The notes under the pieces were generated by a model, which saw only the letters and a program-made list of their open reading frames with translations, was not told the DNA's origin and ran no database searches. Below, in pieces: positions 1 through 10,920 of a stretch of 64,000 bases of DNA. Source of the stretch: Zizania palustris (taxonomy: Eukaryota > Streptophyta > Magnoliopsida > Poales > Poaceae); assembly GCA_019279435.1 (NCBI GenBank), contig JAAALK010000079.1, positions 100,775,332 through 100,839,331 on the forward strand, read 5' to 3'. The translations under genes and the position numbers were made by a program. Position 1 is the first letter of the stretch, and the number at the start of each line of letters is the position of its first letter.

Positions 1-861
1 GATCCCCATCGTCGCTGCTAGGCTTGCCGCAAGCTCTTACCGTCACCTGAGAAGGTGACCGACATGGGTAATTACCTGTGTCGTATCAGACTTGATCTAA
101 ACCACCAGATCTGAAACGTGCGGTCTAGATTAGACCAACCGACGAAGCGCTTGGATTGCGTTGACCACCGCTGACCGGTATCATGCAATCTCGGCCGTCC
201 ATTTCCACTTAAACACCCCGCGCGCACTGCATCTGACAGATCTTGATCCGACAGCCCTGGTTCATCCGGCTCATAGCACGGTAAGCGGGTCCACGGTGAA
301 CTCGGTTTACCGTGGACCGACGAGTGATTTAAAATTAAAATAAATTCCAGAAATTGCTTTAAACTTCAAAAATTCTTATCGTCTTCAAATTATCTCCAAA
401 TTTGGCCATTTAAATTCCAGAAAATTTATATTTTTATTCTCTACATGTTTAGCTAATGAAATCTATATGTTTGTACTATTTATTTTATTGTTTTTAAATG
501 TTTATTCTTCTCCTTTTGTGTGCCTAGAAGAATATGACATCGTCGAGGAGCCCGAATATTTTCCCGAGGTTCCACCTTCATCATTATCCGAACAAGACAA
601 GTCACCAACCCATTTTTGAGCATATTGAACCCAGTTTTCATTAAATTATCGCTAAAATCCATAGGTTATAAATGCATTTGTCAAATTAAAAGCCTTACAA
701 TATAATTATTTAGATCCCCGACCTTGATGTGCAAACCCAAGCCATGCAATCGAGCCTAAACACCTTGTCACCATAACAGTAGTATTATTTGATAGTGTCC
801 AATGTATCGACACAACTGTTATAGGTTTAAAAACGAGTCATAGATATATTGGTTCTATTAT
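1..861. other. Unclassified repeat-like DNA, no gene
   Basis: No convincing coding sequence. Composition changes from GC-balanced (1-330) to AT-rich (331-861). A short reading frame around 525-620 encodes an acidic Glu/Pro/Tyr-rich stretch resembling low-complexity segments seen in plant retroelements, but it has no partner domain. The block ends exactly where the duplicated repeat Y starts at 862, so it may be the continuing left flank of the same old Ty3-like sequence. That link is inference. Confidence 0.4.
288..318. other. Perfect 10-bp inverted repeat (hairpin)
   Basis: GGTCCACGGT and its exact reverse complement ACCGTGGACC are separated by 11 bases. A shorter overlapping pair (CACGGTAA near 277, TTACCGTG near 307) could form an alternative fold. 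No adjacent gene suggests a role. Confidence 0.5.
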
Positions 862-2048
862 ATGATCCCCGTGATTTCTATCCCCTTAGAATGCTATTAG
901 TTATGGAGTTTTGGTTTAGTATGTTAGCATGGTGGGTTTCGGGTGCATGCGAGGGCATTGGTTAGTCGTACCCGGGCACTATAAGGACCGGTCTGTGGGA
1001 TCCATCGCAAAACACTTCCATACCAACCACAAGTCTAGTGGGTAAGTCCTAACTACAGGTATGGGACATTCCAACTCGGGGCACTATGTGGAGAGGGGAA
1101 AGTAGCACTTGTGGGTGACTTGTACCATGAGGCACAAAAGGGGGCACGGCGTTGGTCAAGTGCGCTGGCGCACCGGCAAAACCTATAGTGTGTGTCATTG
1201 GGTTGGAGCATTTCATGTTAAAGGTTTTGGCATGAGTTCATGTAACTTGGGTCATCTAAACACACTACGGTGTGAAGGATTTAGTGCCTTGTGGGTACAG
1301 TGGTACACTTTTGATCAGAGTCTAAATCTTTTCAAAAAGTCAAGCCCACGGTCCAGGGCGGGTTACGTGACATCCCACAGTTAGTTTATACTTGTGAAGT
1401 GTTGCATGATGATATGGCATATAAGGACTGTTGAGAGAGGAGTGCCACCAGTACTCCTCGAGTTAGAAGGTGTTGCATTATTCATGATTTATTATTCTGA
1501 ATAAATTAAACATAACTACATTAAATGTCACAACATAAAAATGTACTTTTCCGCACATTGAACCATTATCCCCCTTGGTTATTATCCTACATTATTATTG
1601 CATTGTCGGTGGCTTGTTGGGTACTTTTGTACTCATACCCGTTGAAAACCCCTTCAGAGGCTTCGTATTGCGATGAGAATGGTCTAGAGTAGCGACCTAG
1701 TCAAGGATGCGAGACTGGCGGAGATGTTCATCCAGAAGTTCTTTTATTAGTTTTTTTATTTCTATACTTGTGTAATAATGTGGTCTGTGAATCACGAATG
1801 ATTGATGTACGTACGTAGTCGTGTGATGAACATCTTGTTATTATTGATTTTCCCTGGAATTTCAATAAAGTACCGAATTTATTAATTCTGCACGTTACAG
1901 TGTCGAAGTGGTCGGTGTATGGCTTGTGGTAAACCCTAACTCGACCCCTAGGTGTCCAACTAGCACATTCTCTAAACAGTGCGTGAATTCGCTCCTCGAT
2001 GTCATCTACGCCTCCCACCTGTGCACGTCTATCGTGTGGGGGACCGAC
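862..2048 (+). repeat. Repeat Y, left part (Y1), host of Sirevirus A
   Basis: 1187 bp, repeated with the same length and a few percent substitutions at 10921-12107. It is noncoding and looks like the LTR of a Ty3/gypsy element on the plus strand: beyond the insertion, the matching right part (14166-14390) has a sequence similar to a Met-tRNA primer site and then a short Arg-rich, gag-like frame. It ends in CCGAC (2044-2048), the target-site duplication of Sirevirus A. The Ty3 assignment is inference; the duplication is directly visible. Confidence 0.7.
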
Positions 2049-2165
2049 TGAGGAGCCATGCTGAAGAGCGTGGGCCTCATGGCTCGAGATGTGATGAGTC
2101 ATTGTCAACGGTAGTCAAAGAGTACTGGAAAAAGAGAGAAGATCTGCTGCCTCTAGGCCACGTGT

Positions 2166-2362
2166 GACTCAGGTACACGGGCAGTGAGCGACTGTCGGGT
2201 AGAGGGGCCGAGAAGTCGGGCTAGCCTAATCCGGGTACATGGGCTAGGAGCAGCAGAGGATCCACTGGGCTGTTGATTAGGATTGACTCAGCCACACGGG
2301 CGGAGAGTGATTGCCGGGCTGAGAGAGCTGCGGAATCGGGCTAGCCCAATCCGGGTACCTGG
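2166..2362. repeat. U3 direct repeat, two copies, about 119-bp period
   Basis: Two diverged copies begin GACTCAG at 2166 and 2285, run through a GGGCTAGCC..AATCCGGGTAC core, and end before GGTGCAAAGG. They lie about 280-470 bp upstream of the TATA box. The same doublet is in the 3' LTR (near 12226-12424) and in both LTRs of B, so it is a family feature and a candidate upstream enhancer. The enhancer role is inference. Confidence 0.6.
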
Positions 2363-2637
2363 TGCAAAGGTGGTGGACGCTTTGTCAGTTTCGGCGCAAA
2401 ACTGACGACCACTGATCTCGCATCGGACTGTCCTGAAGAGAATCCGTAGTCGCTATGAAAGCTTACCTTCCGGATAAGTCATCTGTAAATAGGAGTTTTC
2501 TATTTTGTCCTTAGGCCCACAGTCAGTCAGTCGAGTCTGTAAAAATATCCTAAGGGCAGTTTGGTCTTTTCCTTTTATTTTAGCGTCTGTAAGACACCCT
2601 AAGGGGCTGGTGGAATATTCGTAGCTATTGGGCTGCC

Positions 2638-2645
2638 TATAAATA
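2638..2645 (+). promoter_or_regulatory. TATA box of the Sirevirus A 5' LTR
   Basis: TATAAATA followed by a GGGCCCC stretch, conserved in all four LTRs of this family (12697-12704 here; minus strand at 30558-30565 and 50462-50469 in B). It sets U3 at roughly 0.6 kb and leaves a very long R-U5. Confidence 0.75.
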
Positions 2646-3104
2646 GGGCCCCAATCCCTAGGGTTAGGTTACCCTTTTACTGAAATCACTTTTCTAATCA
2701 ATCCTTTGGGGTCATCTCTCCTGTTCCTGTTCATGCGCGCCGCCAGCAGTATGAGATTCCTATTCCTGTTCGTGTACGTTGCTGTCTCCACGAGATTCAT
2801 CTGTTTCTTTTGATTTCATGAGTTTTTTATTCTCACTGACGTTGTCTCTCGTGAACTCGATTTAATCTACTGCATCGTTTTGCATGCCTACATGGTTTTA
2901 TTTTTGAGCGAATAGTCTTCTCTAGTTACTTCTGTTCTTCGACTGAGTACTAGTCCTTCTTGCGTGCTCCGGTAGCAGCAAGTAGTACCTATCTCCTGTA
3001 GCTACAGTATGCTAGTTTTCTAGACTTTGCTTTTTCTTGACAAGGCTTTTTGATCGAGAAGATATTGTCAAGCATGTTTCTTGGAGTTTCTGGCGGAGGT
3101 CCAT

Positions 3105-3790
3105 ACTGTGTTCGAAGTCCTTCAGTTTCTGCGAAGTAGGCTTCGATCAGACTTCAATCTAAACTTGAGTTGTGGACCCTGTTTTGAAGTATGCACTGGT
3201 TGAAAGTTTTATTCTGACATACTTCGACTGTTCTTTCGAAGCTACTTCGACAGGTTTCGAAGTTAGCTTCGAAGCGTTTCTCTCTGGTTGACTTCGCTCG
3301 GAGTGTGTTACTGAAGTTTCTAACTATTTTCATTTTGGCTGTTGTGGGTCTCAGCTTGTGCTTTCGGAGGCTATGTTTCGAAGTCTGTTTCTAGACTTCG
3401 GTTTCTTGTGTGAGAGCTTTAGAGGGCTCCGATTCGGAGTTGGTATGTATTTTGAAGGTCACTACTCCGGTAGTCATACCTCAAGCAATTTAACTTTGAA
3501 GGTTGTGTCACAGGCTTCGATTGTTCTCTTCTTTGCTTCGAAGTTGATTTTTCATATGTTAAGCTTCGTAGCTTCGAAGTGTGCTTTTCGGAGTAGGATT
3601 CGGTAGTTTCATACTTCGCACAAGACAGTTCGCTCCGAAGCATGCTTCACATTCTGTCACACTCGAACTAGCCTATACTCCACAAACCTTCAGAAATTCC
3701 ACGACATACTTCGTTAGCCTTCAACAAAGGACTGCGAAGCAGGCTTCGACACTGCAGGCTTCGACACTGCAGGCTTTGTCAAGTACCACA
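3105..3790. repeat. TTCGAAG/CTTCGAA motif array in LTR
   Basis: Dozens of short motifs built on TTCGAA, CTTCGAAG, AGGCTTCGA and ACTTCG are spread over about 700 bp of R-U5. They lie in both orientations and many are palindromic. The array recurs at about 13160-13830, 29380-30130 and 49310-50050, so it is conserved across the family. Spacing is irregular, so it is not a simple tandem repeat. Confidence 0.7.
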
Positions 3791-4111
3791 CTGGAGACAA
3801 ATTTTGAACAGTAACTTCTCATCTCGTTTTACGTGCACTTAGATCAATTGATGTGATGATTTGTTTCTGTGGTGCTTGATCTGCCCATGTTTTAAATGCA
3901 TTGTTGTTCTGCCTATTAGCACTGTATTGGTGTTTCTTTGTCTAGGACACCGGTCGTTTCTAGGCTAGATACTTTTAGGCTTTGGTGGTCTATTTACGTT
4001 TTTGCTGCTTAGTCTTTTGAGGTGCTTTGGGTATTGGGAGCAGACCATAAATTCGAATGAATTTTTTAGGCACCCATTCACCCCCCTCTGGTCGCTACTT
4101 TCGGTCCTACA

Positions 4112-4336
4112 CCGACACACAGTGGTATCTCAGGGTGTCAGTCGTGTGGCTCCTCCTCTCGCGCGGGCTCGTGATACGGGATGTGCTCGTACCTATGTGG
4201 GTGCACGGGAGCAGGAGTTGCGGGCAGCGTGGGAAAAGGTAGCATAGACTCGGGTGGCAGTGCATAGAAGGTGGCAGGGATGGTCTGACCGGCCATAGGG
4301 CCATTCTGACTGAGTGTATAGGTCGCGAATTGATGG
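4112..4336 (+). repeat. Captured flank Y2' inside Sirevirus A
   Basis: 225 bp matching 14166-14390 with three substitutions and no indels. It sits where the primer-binding site and leader should be, and joins the true leader at GATGG/TTAGGG with TGG shared at the joint. Its first five bases are CCGAC, the target-site duplication. It includes a sequence like TGGTATCTCAGG 13 bases after the LTR, a weak imitation of the Met-tRNA primer site. Confidence 0.8.
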
Positions 4337-4377
4337 TTAGGGTATTTCCATACCTTAAACGGTTCTAAAACCCAGTA

Positions 4378-6456
4378 GTGATCATGACGTCTCCTGGAAA
4401 GGTCCCGTCCTTGGAAGCTTATGGCTATAATTATTGGAAGACTCGCATGCGAGCCTATCTCATGAGCCAAAGCTCGGACATCTGGGACATTTGTATTCAC
4501 GCTACTTTCACTGTGTTGCCTGTTGATGAGCACACTACTCCAGACATTGTTGCCCAACATCAGAACAACAACAAAGCTGTGAATATTCTGTTTTCTGGTT
4601 TAGGTCCCACTGAATTTGAGCGTGTGAGCCATCTCTCCACTTCGAGAGAGATCTAGGCTACCCTCCAGGCACATCATGAGGGGACAGCCCAGGTCAAGGC
4701 TCGGCTCTATCAGACCTACCGGCGTGAATATGAGAACTTCACACAAAAGACGGGTGAATCTGTTGAAGCGTTGTTTGGTCGTTTTCAATCGATCATAAAC
4801 AAGCTTCGGGACAACAAGGGTGAGGGTGTTCAGTTAGTCTCAGATCATGAGCAGGCGCTCAAGGTTCTCCATACCTTGGACCCTAAGATCTGGGAGATCA
4901 AGGTATCCTCTATCATTGAGAGCACATCTTATGATACCTTGACCATTTCTGAGTTGTTTAGCAAGATGAAGGCCACTGAGGTTGATACCCAGTTGAGATC
5001 AAATCTCACTGGCTCTAGATAAAAGTCTCTGGCCCTTGCTACACCTTCTGTTGATCCCTCTTCTGTGAGCTGTGCTGGGTTCACTTTGATGTCTATCACT
5101 GAGGACCAGCTTGAGTCTTTGGGAGATGATGACTTGTGTCTTTTTAACAACCGGGTGTGTCGTTTTTATGACAAAAGAATGTTCAAGAGACACGGCATGA
5201 AATCCGGGTGCTTTGAGTGTGGTGACCCAGGAAACTTCATCGCTGACTGCCCCAAGCGCAATGGCCACAAGAAGGGCACCGGTGGTGGCTTCCACGACTC
5301 TGGTAAGCACGATAGCTCTTCCTTCAACAAGGGCAAGCCAAAGACCAGATTCTTCAGAAAGGCCCTGAAGGACTACCGGAGAGAGAACAAGAAGCGCGAC
5401 AAGGCCTTCTTCGCCGAGATGGAGAAGAGCTACTCCAAGCGTTCCACGTCTTCTTCCTCTTCATCGAGCCCAAGCGATGAGGAGATCATCATCAGGAAGG
5501 GGAAGGACAAGGACGATCCGGCGGTGCTTTGCTTCATGGCCTTCGGGGACAGACCGAAGAGCCGCTCACATCAGCGCCGAAGATCCCGCAAGAGCTTCTG
5601 CTCAATGGCTCTTGGGGATAAGGAAGAGAAGGGCTCCTCCGATGACTCCGACGACGACGACAACGAAAAGGTATCATCTTATGAACGCGAAATCATTGAT
5701 TTACTTGAAAGCAATCGTCAGGAGTTAAAATATCGGGAAAAACTGCTTAGAGGGGCTAAGAAGATGATAGATGATTTAGAGAGTGAGCTTGCCGTGGCCA
5801 ACGGCAGAATTGAGAGTCTATCTTCTTCCCCTTGCTTGGTTGATAGCAGTGAGTGCCCAAAGTGTGAGGTGCTTCTGTGTGATCTGTCGACTTTGAAGTC
5901 CAGGTACACTGAAAGGGTTGATGAGATGGACGCTTTGGCCACTGAGCTTGAGAACGCTCAGCTGGAACTGAAAGATGCTCATGCCACTGTCGTCGTACCC
6001 TTTGCTGATTGCCCATCTCATCTAGCTAGTTTAGCAGAGCTGAAAGCCAAGGGTGATGAGCACTTGAGTGAGTTGGAGAGAGTTAGAGCTGAGTTGGGGC
6101 AGGCTAGGCTAGAGCTTGAGACACTGTCAGTTCCACCCACTGTCTGTGAGAACTGTTTGTCTCTTATAATGGAGTTGATCAAGCTAAAAGCCGAGAAGTG
6201 TGTCCAAGTAGATAGAGAGTGTGAGACCTGCTTGTCTCAGGTGAAGGTTCTAGCTTCCTTGAGAGAGGAGCTAGCTGATGCCCAGAATGAAAACTTTTAC
6301 CTCCGTTCAATCCTGAGTTGGATCAGTGCCAGAGAGCCACAGCTCGGCATGATGATCCATCAGTTTAAGAGGCAGGATGGGTTTGGGGTAGGTTACACCT
6401 ACACCAAGGCTGACTTTGAGGTGCCATTAGCTGGGCAGTGGAGTGGAGTAAAATGA
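4378..6456 (+). pseudogene. Gag of Sirevirus A, broken
   Basis: Structural capsid/nucleocapsid protein that packages element RNA. The N-terminal part (4378-5020) has the copia Gag signature: the YGYNYWKTRMRAYL region, then ALDPKIWE-like residues. Stops lie at 4654 (TAG, also present in Sirevirus B) and about 5020. From 5065 the frame stays open for 463 codons: a CCHC finger (CFECGDPGNFIADC, about 5206-5250), a Lys-rich and Ser/Asp/Glu-rich stretch, then a long Glu/Leu-rich coiled coil to about 6300. This layout is typical of Sirevirus Gag. Relative to B, two bases are missing near 6420, ending the frame at 6456 and shifting the rest to another frame. Confidence 0.85.
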
Positions 6457-7136
6457 CTCCTGAGCAGAGATACCCCAAGACTCACTCCACTGAGTCTTTC
6501 CAAGCTAGTCAGCCCAAGGATGGAGTGATCCAAGAATAGCCCAAAGCTCCACCCAAGAATCCCATCTGGGTTCCAAAGCCCAAACACCTCCACACTTCTC
6601 TTGACTCTCTTCCTGGACCCTCTCAACCCAAGAAGACTACACCAAACACCACTAAGCCCAAGAACCCCAAGCCTCAACCACATCCCAAGAAGCCCACCTA
6701 TCATTGTGAGTATTGTCTGAGAGACGGGCATCTTGCGGAGTTTTGCTTCAGGAGGAAGCGGGTTGAGATAGCAGAGAGAGCTCATGGTGGTCAGGAGCAG
6801 TTCTACCAGCAGGGTGGTAGACTGAGAGTTCCTCGACGCAGGGAGAGGCTGGAGGCCAGGCCGCGTCGTGTAGGTGGTGGTAGAGTAGACGGCTTTCATG
6901 CTCGTGCTCCAGATGGTGGTGTTCGTTCCGGCAAAGTTCCAAGCCGTTTTAGCTACGGTCCTAGACCTCATGGCCGAGGCTTTAGGCAGAACCAAGGACC
7001 GCGTTTTGAGCCACACTTTGGTCCAAACTCTTCCAATGGTTTCTGTTTTCTGTCTTTTGAGCAGATGGCTCGACACTGGTTTAGTTCTTTTGCTAAACCT
7101 GGTGCCGGACCATTTGCTCCCCCTTACAACCACTGA
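6455..7136 (+). pseudogene. C-terminal Gag of Sirevirus A with second zinc finger
   Basis: This continues Gag in the shifted frame starting at the ATG overlapping the stop at 6456. A Pro/Lys-rich linker is interrupted by a TAG near 6536. Then come a second CCHC finger (CEYCLRDGHLAEFC, about 6706-6750), an Arg/Gly-rich stretch, and an aromatic tail ending just before the protease region. Element B has lost the second finger through a roughly 350-bp deletion, so A preserves the fuller family structure. Confidence 0.7.
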
Positions 7137-7138
7137 TT

Positions 7139-8439
7139 GTGCAGGATCGGGGACTGGAGGATGTTTGGATCATGGACTCAGGATGCTCTCACCACATGAC
7201 GGGACATCGCAGATGGTTCTCCAGTCTCACTCTCCCAAGCTACAAAGAGTACATCACATTCGGGAACAGTGGTCAAGGGAAGGTACACGACATTGGCTCA
7301 ATTCACATCTCTGACCATTTCTCTTTAAAGAACGTTGCTTTGGTTGGAAATTTGAACTTTAATTTGATTTCTGTTTCGCAACTTCTTGAGGATGGGTTGG
7401 AGGTTCATTTTAAGAAGGGCAATTCTTCTGTGATTGACTCTAGAGGGTCTTTGATTTGCCAGATCTTACCTTTTGGTAAGGTTTTTCGGATTGACTTCTC
7501 TAGTTCTTTTGGCCCTTCTCGCTGTTTGATTGCTGGATCCTCCTCTGAGCTCTAGAAGTGGCATAGGAGGTTTGGTCATTTGAGTTTTGATCTGCTAGTC
7601 AGGTTGAGCTCTATGGACCTCATCTGAGGATTGCCCAAGCTTAAGATGGAGAAGGATCTAGTCTGCCATTCCTGTCGTCACGGTAAAATGGTTGCCGCTT
7701 CTCATGCACCTGTGACTCAGGTGATGACTTCGTATCCGGGCGAGCTGTTACACATGGACACTGTAGGTCCAGCTCGGGTACGCTCAGTCGGTGGGAAGTG
7801 GTACGCGCTTGTCATTGTTGACGATTTTTCTCGATTCTCGTGGGTTTTCTTTTTGGAGTCTAAGGATGAGACTTTTCATTTTGTTCATGACCTGATTTTG
7901 ACGCTGAAGAATGAGAACAATGGTCGGATGCGAGCAATTCGCTCCGATAACGGCTCTGAGTTCAAGAACTCTCGGTTCGTCAGCTTCTGGAGTGATAGGG
8001 TCTTGACCATCAGTTTTTTGCTCCTTACACTCCCCCACAAAACGGCATTGTGGAACGAAAGAAACACACACTAGTCGAGATGGCCAGGACGATGCTCGAT
8101 GAGCACAGGACTCCTAGGCATTTTTGGGCTGAATCCATGAACACGACTTGCTATCTGGCCAACCGCATTTTTCATAGACCTTACCTAGGTAAGACCTCAT
8201 ACGAGTTGCGGTTTGGCAGGCAGCCCAAGGTGAGCCACTTGCGAGCATTTGGCTGCAAGTGCTTTGTGCTCAAGAAGGGAGGGCATTTGGACAAGTTTGA
8301 GTCTCGTTGCTGGGACGAAGTTTTTCTTGGCTACGCTTTGCATTCTCGAGGCTTTCGAGTTTGGAACCTCGACTCCCAGCAGCTTGTCGAGACTTGTGAG
8401 GTTTCATTTGATGAGTCCTTGCCTGCTTTGACTCCATGA
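7139..8439 (+). pseudogene. Protease and integrase of Sirevirus A, broken
   Basis: The aspartic protease shows the active-site DSG in VWIMDSGCSHHMTG (about 7163-7205) and the frame is open to 7553. The GAG-pre-integrase region and integrase follow. Stops at 7553 and 7625 interrupt the zinc-binding part (H...H, later CHSCRHGK). The first catalytic Asp is in LLHMDTVG (about 7750) and the second in RSDNGSEF (about 7945). A frameshift near 8005-8060 disrupts the region with the catalytic Glu. Frame resumes at 8050-8437 with the integrase core and C-terminal part (VEMARTMLDEHRTPRHFW onward). Integrase inserts the cDNA; protease matures the polyprotein. Confidence 0.85.
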
Positions 8440-10274
8440 CACTCCAGCTGCTGATGAGGGTGGGCCTTCTGCACAGCCTGCAAAACCCACACCTTCTGAG
8501 ACTTTGACTGAGGACGAAGGCGGACCTCTGATCACTTCTTCCACTTTGATCGAGCCCCCTCAGTCGAGTCCAGAGGTGCCAGCTGCGGACTCCAGTGAGG
8601 TGACTTCAGATCACCAGGGATCCCGAGCAGTTCAGCGTGATCACCCCTCAGAGCTCATCATTGGTGATTTGACTGAGAGAACTTTGTGTTCATCTATTGA
8701 CTCTCTTGCTGTGTTTGCTGAATCTGCTTTTGTTGCATCTTTTGAGCCCAGAGACGTTTCTCATGCTCTTTCTGATTCTAATTGGATTAATGCCATGCAA
8801 GAAGAACTTGAGAATTTTGTCCGCAATCGGGTTTGGACACTAGTTGAGCTGCCACCAGGATGCAACCCCATAGGCACCAAGTGGGTATTCAAGAACAAGC
8901 GAGGTTAAGATGGGGTTGTGGTGCACAACAAAGCTCGACTGGTTGCCCAGGGTTTTTGACAGAAGGAAGGTATTGATTTTGAAGAAACTTTTGCCTGTGT
9001 TGCCCGTCTTGAGTCCATTCGCATTCTCTTAGCTTTTGTCGCTTCAAATGGTTTTAAGCTTTTTCAAATTGATGTCAAGAGTGCTTTTCTGAACGGGTAC
9101 ATAGAGGAGGAAGTTTATGTTAGGCACCCCCTGGTTTTGAGAACCCTAAGTTTCCTCGACATGTTTTTAAGCCGCAGAAAGCTTTATACGGTCTGAAGCA
9201 AGCCCCCAGGGCTTGGTATGACCGGTTAAAGCAGTTTTTGTTAGGGAAGGGCTTTGTGATGTGTTCTGTGGATAAAACTCTTTTCTTGCTCAGAGATGCT
9301 TCAGAATTCTTAGTCGCGCAGATTTACGTGGACGATATTATTTTTGGCAGTACTACTGACATTCTTGTGTCCAAGTTTTCTGAGCAGATGCACAGCGAAT
9401 TTGAGATGAGCCTCATGGGTGAGCTCAAATACTTCTTAGGGCTCCAGATCAAGCAGACCAAGGACGACACCTTCATCCACCAAGGTAAGTACACTCGTGA
9501 TATGTTGAAAAAATTTGACTTTGGTGGAGAGTTGAAGCCGCAGATGACCCCAATGGGCACATCTGGGGCCTAGACAAGGACGAGAGCGGTGTCAAGGTCA
9601 ATGAGAGAGAGTTTCAAGGGATGATCGGTTCGTTGCTGTACTTGACGGCGACAAGACCAGACATACAGTTCGCCGTGGGGCTGTGCGCGTGTTTCTAGTC
9701 TTCACCATGCGCGTCTCATCGGCAGGCTGTCAAGCGCATCTTCAGGTATCTCACCTTTGCGCCCGATCTCGGTCTTTATTACTCAGCATCATCATCTCTT
9801 GATTTATCTGGCTTTTCGGACGCTGACTTTGGTGGGTGCCGGTTGGATCGAAAGTCGACTTCCGGTACTTGCTAGTTTCTTGGTTCTTCTCTTGTCTCTT
9901 GGTCTTCTCGAAAGCAGTCTGGAGTTGCTCTTTCGACCACTGAGGCTGAGTATGTAGCTACTGCTAGCTGCTGCTCACACTTAGTTTGGATGATTTCCAT
10001 TTTGCGAGATTTTAGGTTGTTCTTTCCTACCAGGGTTCCCTTGTTTTTCGACAGCACTAGTGCTATTAGTGTAGGGAAAAACCCTTGTCTTCATTCAAAA
10101 ACCAAACACATTGATGTGCGCTTTCACTTTCTGCGGGATAAATATGAGAAAGGTGTCATTGACCTTGTTCATGTTGATACCCATCATCAGTTGGCTGACA
10201 TTTTCACCAAACCCCTGGATCATTCTACTTTTGAGTGTTTACGAGGGGATTTGGGTGTTGTGTATCCTTTTTAG
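8440..10274 (+). pseudogene. RT and RNase H of Sirevirus A, broken
   Basis: Copia reverse transcriptase begins around 8770 (SHALSDSNWINAMQEELENF, then the TKWVFKNK motif). A stop follows at 8906, then frameshifts to about 9235. The catalytic YVDD motif is in QIYVDDIIFG at about 9319-9345. A stop lies at 9571, and RNase H (LSGFSDADFGG region, about 9797) is shifted between frames. The final segment is open at 9990-10272 and contains the conserved DIFTKPLD end motif. A short region after 8437 (TPADEG-like) is deleted relative to B. The product would copy element RNA into DNA in the particle; this copy cannot. Confidence 0.85.
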
Positions 10275-10920
10275 GATATTTTTTTGCGTCAGTTTTCTTT
10301 CTTCATTACTCTTTTCTTGAGTCTTTTCGTGTGTGTTCATATCATGCATATTCACATATCACACTTTTGAGCTTGCTTCTGTTATATGATTGAACTGTTT
10401 TACTTATTCTAGCTGGTACAAGCTTTTGATAACTTGTCAATGATCATGCTTTATTTCAGTTCACTTGATATATCTGATATCTGTCATATGCATGGCTTTT
10501 ATGCTTTAAACTTGAAAAATGATCACCATTGCTTCTGGTAACTAGCATGAGTAGGCTGGGTGCTTTTGCTATCTGTTACATGCCTTGTAGCTAGTTCCTC
10601 ACATAGATGCAGATATGCAACTTGGACATCTTTATGCTTTAACATGGAAAATGTGCTATAAAAATGATAAAAATAAAAAATGAATGAAAATTCCATGCCT
10701 TTTTATGCTTGAGTTGAAAAGATCCAAGTGGGTTTGCTTTGTCGCATTACATTGTTCTGGACTGCTTACCATAGCACTTTGGTATGAACTAGGACAATGT
10801 AGTGTATGCCAAGACCAATGTCTTAAGCTTCTGATGGTCCAGTTTTGGCCTAGGCTTGACTTGGTCGGTTAGCATAAGGATTGACATGCAAATAACCCTT
10901 GGCAAAAATGAAAAAGGAAA
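10275..10920 (+). other. 3' noncoding tail of Sirevirus A, truncated
   Basis: AT-rich, with no ORF of note. It matches the tail of Sirevirus B (minus, about 31890-32530) and more loosely C (28370-28620). It stops within a run of GAAAAAGGAAA and joins repeat Y1' directly. The remaining several hundred bases of family tail, including the polypurine tract next to the LTR, are absent. Confidence 0.75.

Larger units (their letters stand above)
2049..4111 (+). repeat. 5' LTR of Sirevirus A
   Basis: 2063 bp, TG...CA ends. It has a TATA box about 590 bp in, a two-copy GC-rich direct repeat in U3, and a downstream half dense in TTCGAAG-type motifs. The same family forms the LTRs of Sirevirus B in reverse orientation at 29115-31153 and 49040-51057. 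Confidence 0.9.

Noticed and set aside
1109..1384. 91-residue plus-strand frame in repeat Y1
   Set aside because: Shorter and altered in the copy at 11249-11443, no domain, and in a noncoding LTR-like region.
3358..3606. 82-residue frames in LTRs (also at 13411)
   Set aside because: Arise from the TTCGAAG motif array, which reads open in several frames.
862..4336. A single 3.5-kb LTR repeated at 10921-14390
   Set aside because: The unit has no TG...CA ends, while the inner 2049-4111 has proper ends, a TSD and a known family match in Sirevirus B. The outer parts are flank copies.
6399..7133. 244-residue minus-strand frame opposite Sirevirus A gag
   Set aside because: Antisense shadow of the Pro/Lys- and Arg/Gly-rich Gag tail; no domain, and the equivalent is absent in B because of the deletion.
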